Part shown: positions 22,955 through 34,090 of the stretch, piece by piece
Position numbering within the stretch: the first letter of the stretch is position 1
Layout: each line of letters begins with the position of its first letter
Assembly (NCBI GenBank): GCA_021397845.1
Contig: CM038049.1
Span: 109,150,877 to 109,214,876, forward strand
DNA length: 64,000 nt
DNA from: Areca catechu
Lineage: Eukaryota; Streptophyta; Magnoliopsida; Arecales; Arecaceae
Reading direction: 5' to 3'
The notes under the pieces: model-generated
What the model was told of the DNA's origin: nothing
Databases searched by the model: none
What the model saw: the letters and a program-made list of their open reading frames with translations, nothing else
Translations under genes and position numbers: made by a program

Positions 22955-24490
22955 TGATGAGGGATGGGACTCTAATATGATGAGGGATGATATGCAAGGG
23001 ATGAAGATGAAGAAAATTAGATTAAAGAAAGTAAATATTTTTTTTGGTTTCTTTTATGGTTTTGATTCCCGAAACTAGCCTAGATTAGATTAGGGTTATC
23101 CTGTATCAATTAGCATCCTACCCACATGCTAGATTAATCAAAGAAAAAAGAAAATCAAGATCCTAGGTCAAAGAAGGCCTATTAAGAGCATGTTCAACTT
23201 CAAGAAATCAGAAAAAGAGAGATGAGAATTAGGTTTAACATACCAGGCAATGATTTCTAGTTGCTATAGAAGAGATCGCTCTGCTTAGATCGGTGCCTGG
23301 ATGATCCGGTCACTTTCCCGCGGATCCACTGATTTTTTATCAGCTTCAATCGAAGGCAAGGATAGCTTCATCCAAGGATGGTTTCACTGGAGGGATCCTG
23401 CAAATGTCAAAGGTTAGAGGTGAACAAGAAGGGAAAAATAAGAAACTGGAGATCGGGTTGAAGGATGGTTGGAAGATGGAGTTGCAGGAGGTTGGCAACC
23501 TTGGAGGAAGCTTTGGGCATCTGGATCATGGAGGGCTGATGGTGGGTGTCTTAGAGCTCTTGCTTGGATGGGCAATGGCTAGGGTTTCGTAAGAAGGAAA
23601 ACGAACAAGTCTCACACACACTTCCAAAGAACACAATTGTCACAAGAAAATTCAAAAGAGTTTTAATTCATGAATAAGAGATTATTTTATAAGAGATGGA
23701 GGGGGTGGGTATTTATAGCTTCACCCAGGTCCTCTCCTTGTTAGGATTGGATTCCTTTCCTTGTTAGGATTGGATTACAAGGTTTGAGTAGGTAGAGGAT
23801 TACAAATCTTTATAGGAAGAGGATTACAATTCATTGTTTACTTAGGAGAAGAATATTCTCTTTTGACCTTGTTTTCTCTTGGGACTCCTTGGACTTGGTC
23901 AAAGGGTCTCCTCTTAGGCTTGGACTGCTTCACTCCTTGTTGAGCTGGGATGACACCTTCTTTGACTGGTCAAAGGCCTAGGAGAGGGGCACCAACATTA
24001 ATGGGCCAGGGAGGGGCGCCAACTGCTATGGGCCTTGGACGGGGGTGCCAAGGCTAGGGATCTCTTGGATGCCACTTCTTCATGAGCTTCTGGGCTAGGG
24101 TTCCTGGGAGAAGGAATATTCCATGGGGAGCCTGGTATCTTCAAGTGTGTAGGCTCCATGGGCTTGGACGGCATGAAAGGTCCAGTAGGGTGTAGTTGCA
24201 AGGTCTCCAGCTCCTGGGTGAGGCCATATAAAACTCCTGGTCTTGGGATCCTCTCCTCTTGTACTTGAAAATTATAGGACTCAAGTAAACTTAACTTACA
24301 AATGGACTCAAGTAACAGGACTCAATGAATTCAACTTATTACAAAACTTGGCTCACTTTGATATAAGTGACAGAACTAGTGAATTACAAGACTTGGAATC
24401 CTATTACAGGACTTAACAAAAATTGACCAACACATGACTTAGAGAACAAAATAAAGCCTGAAGTCTATGTCTGATCTGATGTCCGCATCA
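22955..24490 (-). repeat. 5' LTR of element E
   Basis: On the minus strand it starts TGATGCGGACATCAGATC at 24490 and ends CCCTCATCA at 22955, followed by the primer-site remnant. TG...CA ends are intact on this copy. Confidence 0.9.
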
Positions 24491-24495
24491 CTATA

Positions 24496-24769
24496 GGTCA
24501 TGAATTCACATTTCTTAGGCTGGCATAGAGACTATCTTGTCTAAGGACTTGACAAACTTGCCTAAGATGGTTCAAGTGGTCTTCCTTCATTCTACTATAA
24601 ATGAGAATGTCATCAAAACATACCACTACGAACTTCCCAATGAATGTCCTTATAACTTGGGTCATGATTCTCATGAAGGTGCTAGGTGCATTGGACAGAT
24701 CGAAAGGCATTACTACCCACTCATACAAGCCATCTTTAGTCTTGAGAGCAGTTTTCCATTCATCCCTGG
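24496..24769 (-). pseudogene. Gypsy B reverse transcriptase, catalytic part
   Basis: From 24769 down: DEWKTALKTKDGLYEWVVMPFDLSNAPSTFMR, then VVVCFDDILIYSR, then LRQVCQVLRQDSLYASL. The catalytic FDD pair is intact, although the preceding Tyr is Cys. Upstream it joins 28084 (SGYHQVRIR) across insertion D, and downstream it joins 17326 (VIFLGFIV) across insertion E. The protein continuity across both junctions independently supports both insertion boundaries. Confidence 0.92.
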
Positions 24770-25417
24770 TGATGTAGGACAGATGGGGTAGGATCGTTGG
24801 CGAGCCTAAAAGTCACCAAAATTAGGATATCATATATTTTTTTGGACTTTTTTTCTAGGGATGGTGAAGGAACAATGGGGATGGAAGACTTAGGGTTTGG
24901 AACTCATGGACTTTGGGACTCATACTAATGAAGAGACCTCTCACCTCCAGGATATTCCACCCTCCTCGATACTTGGAGGTGTTAGGGTGAATCTTAAAGG
25001 TCATGAGGAGATAAAGAAAATGGAATGGGAAGTGGGATAACAAGACATCACCTCTTATCATGTCCTGGGTTGGGTCTCACAACCTCTCCTCATGGAGTGG
25101 AAGAAAAGAATCTCTCTTTCCTAAAAACTCATTTTTATTGACTGAACTTTTTTTTACAAAGGACTGAGGGTGGTATTTATAGGCCTATCCAACCCTCATT
25201 TGAATTTGAATACAAGATAAAAAGATAGGGATGATTCAAATTCAAATACAAGATAGGATAAGATAATCATATCCATATCTCAATCCTAACCAACCAAATC
25301 CTAATTCAAATTTCAAACAAAAGATAAATCCTAAATAAATATTCTTCAAATTTAAATTTATTTGCTACTCCAAAATCCATGCTTCTTCGGGATTCGTGCA
25401 GGTCGATGTCCCCATCC
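24770..25417 (-). repeat. 3' LTR of element D
   Basis: Its left edge is TGATGTAGGACAG; its right edge, which is the LTR start on the minus strand, is GATGTCCCCATC with the terminal base changed. A TATA-like TATTTATA (minus TATAAATA) lies near 25174-25181. Confidence 0.9.
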
Positions 25418-25773
25418 TCAGGAGAAAACTCGACTCCATCGAGTGTGGATCAGCAGGGACTCTAATGAACCGCATCCAATCAAAAGAGGGTCGCTCTGAA
25501 AATGGTGTAGCTTTAAGAGTGGTGGGGCTTTGAGAATCGTGCACTTTGAAATCCATGCAGAGGAGAAGTCGGCTTCGGATGTCAGGTTTGCGTTCACGTT
25601 CATGTGCAGCCTTTCTTCCACATGGGTAGATAAATGGTGGAACATGGGATGTCTTCGGAAGGAAGTCCGACAAGCTTCGCTGGAGAAGACATGGTGGGCA
25701 GAGAGGACTGCCAGACCCGGAAAAGGTGATGTCAGATTTGGAGAGGGGCTGGCTGGTAGCGACTCGGTGGAGA

Positions 25774-26148
25774 TGCCGTGGTCTCATGGAACAATCGGAG
25801 AGGATGCAATTCGATAATAGCAGCAGCATCCAGAACAACCCTTCTCTGGAGATCAGTGAAATATACCGAGATACCAATGCAACAATTCATAACCACCACA
25901 CTAAGATTCTTCTCGGCAATGCTCTTTAGGTTAGAAAGAACCATTGCCAGGACTTGACTTGGAGTAAAGGTCCTTTGATCCCCGAGGTACCTAGCATGGA
26001 TCAGTGGGAACCCATTAGGGCCTTCGGTCACCAAGAAGGGGAGGGACTGCAGGTCCCTCTGGAGCTCGGGATCAGAGAATTTTTGGCCCACAAGATGCTT
26101 TATTTGGGAGACAAAATTCTTGGGATTCATCATAGAGGATATGGCTCC
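25774..26148 (-). pseudogene. Captured fragment of a plant Hsp110-class Hsp70 gene
   Basis: Within the open frame 26586-25732 (284 residues), residues 147-271 read ISSMMNPKNFVSQIKHL, FSDPELQRDLQSLPF, VTEGPNGFPLIHARYLG, RTFTPSQVLAMVLSNLKSI and FTDLQRRVVLDAA...LHPLRLFHETTA. This is the first lobe of the Hsp70 nucleotide-binding domain in the Hsp110 (HSP70-14/15/16-like) branch: MNPKN, DPELQRD and YFTDLQRR are typical of that group. Such proteins act as nucleotide-exchange partners of cytosolic Hsp70. Only about 125 residues are kept; the frame leaves the homology after HETTA and on the other side before AGAISS. It cannot make a chaperone. It is a transduplicated piece, not a gene. Confidence 0.85.
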
Positions 26149-27434
26149 AGCAATCCAAATGAGCTGCTGCTTCTCCTTATGCTTTGATGGGCGTGCAAAA
26201 CACCCAAAATAGAGGTTTGGTCCTTGGAGGGGAAATTCGGTAGCGATTTCGAAGGAGCCAGCACCGGATAGCATGACACGACCGTCGGTCAATGATGAAG
26301 GCTTGGTTCCGGTGTTCGGTAATGGACAGAAGGGGGGTCGGTGGCTGGATTCCCACCTATTATTAAGGATGGAAGTGATCGGCAGTACACTTGGGGAAGG
26401 CAGATCGGTGACGATGTCAAAGACGTTGGAGGGAGGGAGTTTCGGTGGGAGGTAGCGATGCTGTCGATCTCCGACCGTGCATTGGGCGGACTTGGCCCGG
26501 GTAGGGAAGGCGGTAGCGGAGCAAACGGTGCTATTGAAGAAGATGCCGGGGCTATTGGGGCAAGGCCATGGAGGGACTCGGACCACCGTTCATAGAGTGG
26601 GTAGCCGAGGTGGGGGATGGCGAATCTAGGCTAGGTGGATGTAGAGATCGCCGATGTCGGAGGCCATGTAGAAGGTTCGGATGGGGTTGATGATGCGGTA
26701 GATGGCAAAGATGATGGTGGGTTGGGATTTGGCAGGCTCACCAGAGGGCTTGCCGGAGATAGAGTTGCCAGAGGAGATGGTGTACAAGATTAAGAAGGTG
26801 TTGCAGGGGTGGATGTGGACGCAGGGCTTCATGGTGGGGGAGGCAGACAGGAGGGAAAGAATGGCAAGGAGAAGGGCAGTTGGGGAGTGGAAGAAGGGAA
26901 GAATGGTGATCACGAGTGGCATAGGAAGTAGGGAGGATCCGACGGGGAGGCGGCCGAGGGGTGCTGGACCGGGTGGAAGATGGAGGACGTGGATGATGAG
27001 GGCTGCTGCTCATCTGGTGGGCAAGGGGGCCAGGTTGAGTAGGGCTTCCGAGGAGCTAGCAGGCAAGGGGAAGGCCGGGTATAAATTCCACCCGGATGGA
27101 GGGAGCAGAGCGACAGCGGTGGTCGCGGCGAAGGGGAAGGCATCTCCGGAGATCTGCGCACGAGGAGTTCCAATCGGCGTCGATGGTGCAAGGTGATGGT
27201 AGCGGAGAGGAGTCCGGTGGTGTTTTGGAGGGAGTCATGGCAGGGAAGGTGAGCGCCAGTAGATGCTCAACGACGGGATCGGAAGAGGGAAGAAGAAAAT
27301 TGATGGTGACTTGATGAACAGGGAGATCTGACTTTTTTTTTTTGGTTGAATCCAAGAAGTGGGGGGACGTCTGGTAAGAAGAAATTTGGAATGATACAAA
27401 GATACCCTAATTTTTTTGGGCTCTGATACTAAAT
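26149..27434 (-). other. Rest of the interior of element D, GC-rich, possible second captured sequence
   Basis: This 1.3-kb segment is clearly richer in G and C than the flanking elements. The reading frame 26922-26626 (98 residues) starts with a hydrophobic, secretion-signal-like stretch (PTALLLAILSLLSASPT) followed by KPCVHIHPCNTFL. I cannot name its family. Overlapping Pro/Ser/His-rich frames on the same strand look like shifted readings of a host exon. Capture from one or more host loci is likely; no transposon domain is visible. Confidence 0.45.
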
Positions 27435-28083
27435 TGATGTGGGATAGATGGGGTAGGATCGTTGGCAATCCTAGAATTCACCAAAATTAGGGTATCATAT
27501 ATTTTTTTGGATTTTTTTTTCTAAGGATGGTGATGGAACAATGGGAATGGAAGACTTAGGGTTTGGAACTCATGGACTTGGGACTCACACTAATGAAGAG
27601 ACCTCTCACCTCTAGGGTATTCCATCCTCCTCGATACTTGGAGACGTTAGGGTGAATCTCAAAGGTCATGAAGGGATAAAGAAAATGGAATAGGAAGTGG
27701 GATAACTAGACATGACCTCTCATCATGTCCTGGGTTGGGTCTCACACACTCTCCTCACGGAGTGGAAGAAAAGAATCTCTCTTTCCTAAAAACTCATATT
27801 TATTGACTAAACTTTTTTTTACAAAGGACTGAGGGTGGTATTTATAGACCTGTCCAACCCTCATTTGAATTTGAATACAAGATAAAAAGATAGGGATGAT
27901 TCAAATTCAAATACAAGATTGGATAAGATGAGCCTATCCATATCTCAATCATAACTAACCAAATCCTAATTCAAATCTCAAACAAAAGATAAATCCTAAA
28001 TAAATATTCTTCAAATTTAAATTTATTTGCTACTCCAAAATTGGTGCTGCTTCGAGATTCATGCCAGGTCGATGTCCCCATCA
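27435..28083 (-). repeat. 5' LTR of element D
   Basis: On the minus strand it starts TGATGGGGACATCGACC at 28083 and ends TCCCACATCA at 27435. The primer-site variant follows at once. Confidence 0.92.
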
Positions 28084-29250
28084 CCCGGTTCTAATTCTTA
28101 CTTGATGATAGCCACTCTTAAGGTTGATCTTGGAGAAATTGTTGGCTCCGGCCATCATATCCAACATGTCATCCAAACGGGGAATAGAGAAACGATACTT
28201 AATGGTAATATTATTGATGGCTCGACTGTCTATACATATTCTCCATGTGCCATCTTTCTTAGGGGTCAGAAGAGCAGGCACCGAACATGGGCTCAGGCTT
28301 TCTCTAATGAATCCCTTTTGGAGTAGTTCTCTAACTTGTCGTTGTAACTCAGAATGTTATGTAGGATTCATCCTATAATGGGGAAGGTTCGGTAATGTGG
28401 ATCCTAGAATCAAATCTATGGCATGTTGAATATCTCTTAAGGGTGGAAGGTGATCAGGAAGCTCTTTTGGAAATACATCTTGAAAGCCCTATAGAAACCT
28501 TAACACTTCCTGGGGCAATTCCTTATGGGTTTGATCTTGAACTTCCTTAGCTGACAAAATCAAAATAGGTGAACCACTATTAAGCTCTTGCTCCAATTCC
28601 TTAGCATTGATCATGTTTATTCCTTGTTTCTTGTTCCTCAGGTGACTTGATCCTCTCTTAACATTGTCCTTAGGTGGTGAGGAATTGATTACAATCTCTT
28701 TCCATTATGAGTGAAAGAACACGAATTAGAATGACCATAGAGTATAGCATCATGATCATATAGCCATGGTCGGCCTAATATGATGCTACTAACCTCCATT
28801 GAAAGAACATCGCACCAAACCTTTTCTTGGTATGACTGGATCTGGATTGTAACTTGGCACCTAAATTTGATGGGAATTGAGGTTGAATCTATCTAGGAAA
28901 CCTTATATGGGTTGAGATGGGGTACAGTGGGCAAACCTAAGCTCTTGATTGTACTGGTCAATATTGCATTGACACAACTTCTAATATCTAAGATGATCTT
29001 GCAAACATTTTCTCTTATCTTAACAAAAGTTTGTAGGATGTTGGTCCTACACTAATCTTCTTGCTCCTTAGCCTGGGTCAATATATATCTCACAACCCCT
29101 AGAAACTTCGATGAGTCAATGATCTCTTCATCCCCTTCATACTCATCAACTAAGTTCACACCTGCCTCATATACTTCTTCTTTCTCATAATTTTTAATGG
29201 GTTTAGGGACTTCCTCTTCTTCTCCAATTTGTAATGCTCTGGTGGGACAT
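28084..29250 (-). pseudogene. Gypsy B protease and N-terminal RT
   Basis: Near 28985 the protease motif that is normally DGGSCVN reads DIRSCVN, so its catalytic Gly-Gly is lost. SIILGRPWLYDHDAILYG follows near 28800-28740. The RT start is well preserved in 28281-28084: PALLTPKKDGTWRICIDSRAINNITIKYRFSIPRLDDMLD, then NLKSGYHQVRIR. Between these two parts (28740-28290) the frame is shredded by stops. It is cut by element D at 28083. Confidence 0.85.
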
Positions 29251-30202
29251 TGGCTTGCATAGTGACCTATCTTATGGCACTTAAAACAATGGACATTACC
29301 TTCTCTTCAAACTTCAGGGCTCTTTCCTTTATCTTCTCTACGAGCTAATGGAGTAGCAGGATTGGGTCTGTTGGATAGACTTGGGCTTGGACTTGGCCTA
29401 CTTCCAGGAGTATTAATCCTAGTGGGTTCAGGTCAGTGAAATAGGGATCTCCTCCGAAATCTCTCACAGTCCCTAACAACTTGGTAGGCTTGGTCTAGGT
29501 TATGGACCTCTTTCAGAAATAATTCTCTCTGAATTTCCTCTGTTAGACCTACTCTAAGCCTAGACAAGGTCACAGCTTCAGACTCAACCACATTACATCT
29601 CATGACGAACTCATCAAACTTGGCAATATATTCTGATACCGTCTTATTTCCTTGACTTAATCTTTGCCATTGATCTAAGAGTCTTTGTTTATAGGACATG
29701 GGTAAATACTTCTCCCTAAGCTTTACCTTCATAGCCCTCCAAGTGGCTATGGGCAAGTCACCTCTCTATCGACTAATGCACTCAACATTACCCCAATACA
29801 ATCTGGCCTAACAAACCAATCTTAGTTTGGCAAACTTAAATTTTCTATCTTCTGACTTCTCATACCAATCAAAGTATTGATCCATATCACTCTCCCAGTC
29901 TATGTACACTTTAAGATCTAAGTTTCCATCGAATGTGGGTGCATCTAGACAAATATTTCTAAGGGCTTTCTCATCTTAGTCAACATAATCATGGTGTGTT
30001 CTCCTTTGATGTGGGTCAGGAGTATGTTCCTAGCATTGGACTCGGGATGGATGGGTGCCAATCTGGGTGACTGTGGCTCCGTAGGGGTCATATGGGTTTC
30101 TTCAAGAATTCCTATTCTCTCTTCCATTTGATCAAACCTATTGTTCAATTACTTGAACTTCTCAGTCATAGTTTTCATTAGAGCTTCTAGATTAGGGTCC
30201 AT
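29251..30202 (-). pseudogene. Gypsy B gag
   Basis: The start at 30202 (MDPNLEALMKTM) aligns with K, M and E. NNRFDQMEERIGILEE follows after an early stop. The capsid-like block is 29756-29433: WRAMKVKLREKYLPMSYKQRLLDQ, GNKTVSEYIAKFDEF, LSRLRVGLTEEIQRELF. A CCHC zinc knuckle (CFKCHKIGHYASQC) lies near 29245-29295. Gag would package the element RNA. It lies between the conserved leader module and the protease. Confidence 0.85.
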
Positions 30203-30354
30203 GGTAGAACCTAGTGAGGCTTGTGAATGTTGGTATGGAGTTCCTAATCTACTAGTCATTTAATACAAAGACTCGTTCTAGGGTTTGTTAGACCTAGAAG
30301 TTCAATGTAGTTGAATCGACTAAGTATAGATCAAGACTACAAATACTCTTTCAA

Positions 30355-30470
30355 CTGGCAAGGTAAGAGGTGGGATTGCAAAAGGCTCCCCCTGCTCTCG
30401 CAGGGTCCTAATTAAAAATCACAGATCCACTTAAGACATTTGTCGTTGAACCTCTAGCCTTAGACACCAA
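30355..30470 (-). promoter_or_regulatory. Conserved leader module of gypsy B
   Basis: On the minus strand: GGTGTCTAAGGCTAGAGG, spacer, TTTTTAATTAGGACC, a hairpin at 30390-30405, GGGGAGCC, then CACCTCTTACCTTGCC. The hairpin is CCCTGC-GAGA-GCAGGG, a perfect 6-bp stem with a GNRA-type loop. M has the same hairpin with different stem bases. Confidence 0.7.
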
Positions 30471-31120
30471 TCTCTAAAAGTAAATGAAGAATTGACTTAC
30501 ACCAGCCTCAACACACTAATTGAGCTTGACTTGTTGGTGTCCCTAGTTCTAATTAGGTTGCTACTCAGTTTTATTAAAGGTTTGGGTTCAATGCAAAATG
30601 TGGTTGGTTATTTTTGGACCAAGGAAAGGTAATGACCTCCTTCCCTTATCTTATGATATTGCACCCTTAAGTATTTTAGAATGAATGCAACATTACAATA
30701 TCAACAAAACTATTCAAGCAGAATGTAAATTTTTAATTTGAAATTTTAAATTTAAATCTTTTTTTAAAAAAAAAATCAAATTTTAAATTTTAAATTCTAA
30801 ATTCTAAACTCCTGGTGGAAAACCTAAGTTTGAACTATGCCAGGAATTTTGGAGTGTTCAATGTGCTAAACAAAAGAAAATCATGCACTTCACACACTCA
30901 CTTTGATAAATCATGCAAATCACTCAACAAGCAAGCAAATAGCTCATTAAACCTTCAAGCTAAAGACTTCATGTCTGGTCGTAGCTCATTACTCCTATGG
31001 ATAGACAGTATATTTGCATATACCCTGTTCAGGAGGCATGAAACTCTAAATTAAAGATGCAAACAATGCTGAAATTAAACTAACCTATATGCCCTAGTTT
31101 ACCATGCTCTGATACCAAAT
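30471..31120 (-). other. Gypsy B proximal leader, AT-rich tract and primer site
   Basis: Non-coding. A low-complexity AAATTT/TTTAAA tract lies at about 30728-30805. The primer site TTTGGTATCAGAGC (minus) lies at 31106-31119, at the LTR edge. Confidence 0.85.
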
Positions 31121-32661
31121 TGATGTGGCATGCAAAGGATGATTTCTAAATTAAAAGATTAACAAGTTTGATTGAGCAATGATCCCTACTTACATAAACA
31201 AATTTATTCATAAGATAAGCATAGAAATCATATGAAGGAAAGCTAAGCAATGGATTAAATGTAACTCAAATTATAGCTCTTGTTTAAATCGTGAAGATTG
31301 GACCTAATGCTTCGGAAACCATTCTAACTAGGACATAAACCATTCAAATATTCAATCCTAAGAGTAAAGAAAGGTTTACTTACCAATATCGAATTCTCAC
31401 ACTTTTAGTGGTGAATCAATTTCAGTACTCTATGGATTGAAGATGGAACTTGAAACTACCACATCATGGGATGTAGACCTCTAGCTTAGATGATTCCAAT
31501 GGCAAGATTAACCTCCTCTTCAGCTCGTAATCTTGGAGGATCCTGGAAAGAAGGGGGATTAGTGACTTGGAATGGCAGGAAAAAGGGAATGTAAAGGTTT
31601 AAAGTGGGAATGAATGTTGGTGGATTGGTTGAAGTTGTAGGAGGTCAAGATGATGGATTTGGCACCTTGAATGTCAGCTGATTGGAACTCCTTGTTTGAA
31701 ATCAAGTTGGCATCTCTTGAAAGAAGAAGATGGGCACTCTGAAGTTTTGTGGAATGGCTTCCTTGGAGAATGGTGTTGGTGACCTTGAAGCTTGAAGAAG
31801 ATGACTACTTTGGTTGGTGGATGGGAAGGACTCCTTTGGGTTGGTGGAAGGGGCGGCACCTTGATGGAGTGTAGTGGATTTCGGAGGTGGCTAGGTCGGC
31901 TAATGGAAGAACCTATGGGCCTCTCACCCTCTCCCTCTTGGAGGACATTTGCATAACACAAATGGAAGTAGAAACCTTAAAATTTTCATCCATGAATAAT
32001 CAACTAAAATTTGCATAACAAGAGGGGTTTGGAGGGGTATTTATAAACCTCCAATTCATTTTGAAAATTCGAATTAGAAGGAGCAAATCATGGGAGGTTG
32101 CAAGCTATAAGGAAGGAGAGTTGAAACCATGCTTGGATGGAGGAAAAAATGGTGGTCGGCCACCTTGAATTTGAATTCAAACTTGGCCGCCCAATGTGTG
32201 ATGATGTGGCATGCTTAGTTGTTCTCCATGTTGGCTTTGAAGATGACATGGCTTCCAATTAGACTTGATGATGTGGCATCCATCTTGGCATGGCTAGTTG
32301 GAGTGATTTGTTACACTTAATCTTCAAGCCCTCTTGCTGAAGTTGAACCCAATTCAAACACATCTTGGACCCAACTTATAAAATCAACTAAGTACAAGGT
32401 CAAATTGAACCCAGTTTGACTCAAGAGACCAAATTGACATGGACCTAATCCTAATTACATGATTCAAACTCAACCAAAGAAATAAATTTTCCTATTTATA
32501 GGACTTATGTTCAATTAAAGAAAAAAAATTGAGACTCATGTTTAATTAAAGAAATAAAATTGAAACCAAAGGTAGAATTAACTTAATCCATTGAAATTCA
32601 TAATGAACCTGGCTTGATTAGATTAGATTGAAATCTTTTTTGAGCTATGGTGCCCATACCA
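31121..32661 (-). repeat. 5' LTR of gypsy B
   Basis: This 1541-bp LTR starts TGGTATGGGCACCATAGC on the minus strand at 32661 and ends TGCCACATCA at 31121. A TATA-like TATTTATA lies near 32039-32046. Its first part matches the 3' LTR stub at 5764-5936. Open frames inside it are not coding. Confidence 0.92.
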
Positions 32662-34090
32662 AAGAGTCCTTCTAACCCCTTAATTTTGCACATGCAAATA
32701 TGGTGCCAAGAGTCCCATGCCCTTAGGACTCTTGGTTTAATTAATGGATAAAGGTTGATAAATTAGGATAAATCCCTATTTAACTATCCCACTTAGGACT
32801 TAACCCAATTTAAGTTCCACTCAAATTGGTTAGTCCAAATAGCAAGCATTTAGACCCAATCTAATCAGGTTAGGTGTTAGGCTAGCCAACATATGCTAGT
32901 ATGTTAATTAGCTAGCTAATTTGGATCCCATGACCCTAACAAAAATATAAATGACTTCCTTTATCAATTTCTTAATGTGTGTGATCCTTTGAGCTCCTCA
33001 TCTAGCCAATAGTAGGTATAGTTTCATGTCGATTTAGTTAGATTAGAAATTAACTAATCAAATTAAGTTAAATCGAGCTAACCCTAGCTGCCAATTTGAA
33101 TCATCTTTCAAATTGACCCATGAAATCAATTAATTTAATTCATGATAACCTACAAAACATGATTAAGGTCTAGTAATGTGTCATGCCTACTCAGAAGATA
33201 AGAAATTTAATAGAAATTACCAAAATATCCTTTAGTGACAAGTTATCATGTAATTCAATCCTTCGATCTTTATCTCGAATAAGTGATGGGTATGGAAAAT
33301 TGTCAAACCCTCACACTTTATTCATTCAAATCTCAAATCACTAATGAAGGCTTGACTGATGAAAAATTAGAAATTCTTTTCTAATTTTATCCTACTTTGA
33401 TCAAAGACTTCTTGAGTTATCATTTGATGAGATTACATGGGATAAATTCTCTCCTTTACTGGAAGTGATCGATTCCTTGTTGACCTACTCGTAACCTTCA
33501 TATATAATTCACCATGTCTATGAACATCCTGTACATGACTACTGAGTCATGAATGAGTATGAACCAAAATATGAATTCATGTGTATAAGATACCATGGTG
33601 GTCTCAGGTCTAAGGATTACTTACACAACTTCCACTAAGAGAATCATCTTTTGATAAGTAAATAAGACTTCCATAAGATATTGTTATGATGGATCAATTC
33701 AGTAAACTCATATCCTAATGAGCACCCACATCCTTGTATTAGTGTCCCACGTAAGTAGTCGTGAGACCAGCCACTTTCTCCATGGAGCATACATAGGATG
33801 TGCTAATTTCTCTGGAAACATCAATCCCCAACTCGATGATCCTACGATTGGAATATTTTAAATTAGGATTTATTAGAACTTAGGTCTTACTATTATGAAC
33901 TCCATCATAACCCTAAAATCATTGTCCTGATTTATGAGGTTCATCATAATCTCAAACAATAAAGTATGAGATACAACATATGATGAAACAAAATGCCTTT
34001 TATTAATATCATACTTGAGTTGGAAGAATTTTATAGATAAGCCCCTATTTCATATGAAATATGATTGGCTTTTAGGGCACTATTCTTTCA
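32662..34090 (-). repeat. LTR F: copia LTR of the C family, cut by gypsy B
   Basis: On the minus strand it starts TGAAAGAATAGTGCCC at 34090 and aligns through most of its length with the first 1.3 kb of LTR C (5763 downwards). It stops at 32662, where B begins; the rest would lie beyond the left end of B. No coding potential. It interrupts element G on its right side. Confidence 0.8.

Larger units (their letters stand above)
17327..24490 (-). mobile_element. Element E: non-autonomous gypsy with gag and chromodomain tail
   Basis: LTRs of 1532 bp (17327-18858) and 1536 bp (22955-24490) bound a 4.1-kb interior. The TSDs are CTATG (17322-17326) and CTATA (24491-24495), one mismatch. The interior has a primer-site remnant, a leader, a decayed gag, a short piece of integrase core and the chromodomain tail; protease, RT and RNase H are absent. 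It is inserted in the RT of gypsy B. The architecture matches K closely, so the internal deletion predates the two insertions and the family probably used proteins of an autonomous relative. Confidence 0.9.
24770..28083 (-). mobile_element. Element D: short LTR element carrying a captured Hsp110 fragment
   Basis: LTRs of 648 bp (24770-25417) and 649 bp (27435-28083) share about 91 percent of positions by eye over their first half. The TSDs are CCTGG (24765-24769) and CCCGG (28084-28088), one mismatch. A primer-site variant (TTTAGTATCAGAG, minus) lies at about 27421-27434. The 2.0-kb interior holds no gag or pol. It is GC-richer than its surroundings and encodes part of a plant Hsp110-type Hsp70. 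The element is inserted in the RT of gypsy B. It must have depended on proteins from another element. Confidence 0.9.
5764..32661 (-). mobile_element. Element B: chromodomain Ty3/gypsy retrotransposon, split by four insertions
   Basis: On the minus strand the order is 5' LTR (31121-32661), primer site, leader, gag, protease, RT, RNase H, integrase with chromodomain, then the first 173 bases of the 3' LTR (5764-5936). Insertions D, E, P and C interrupt it. After removal of D, E and P the internal part is about 5.5 kb, a normal size for a plant gypsy. D and E sit inside RT, P inside the integrase core and C inside the 3' LTR. The coding sequence carries stops, frameshifts and active-site changes, so it is dead. 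B itself inserted in copia LTR F. Confidence 0.9.

Noticed and set aside
25732..26586. A 284-residue open frame as a functional host chaperone gene
   Set aside because: Only residues 147-271 are Hsp110-like, both ends leave the homology, and the frame lies inside an LTR element bounded by TSDs.
26341..27314. Several long plus-strand frames in the GC-rich interior of D
   Set aside because: They are antisense to the Hsp110 fragment and its neighbours; GC-rich sequence gives long spurious frames. No domain was seen.
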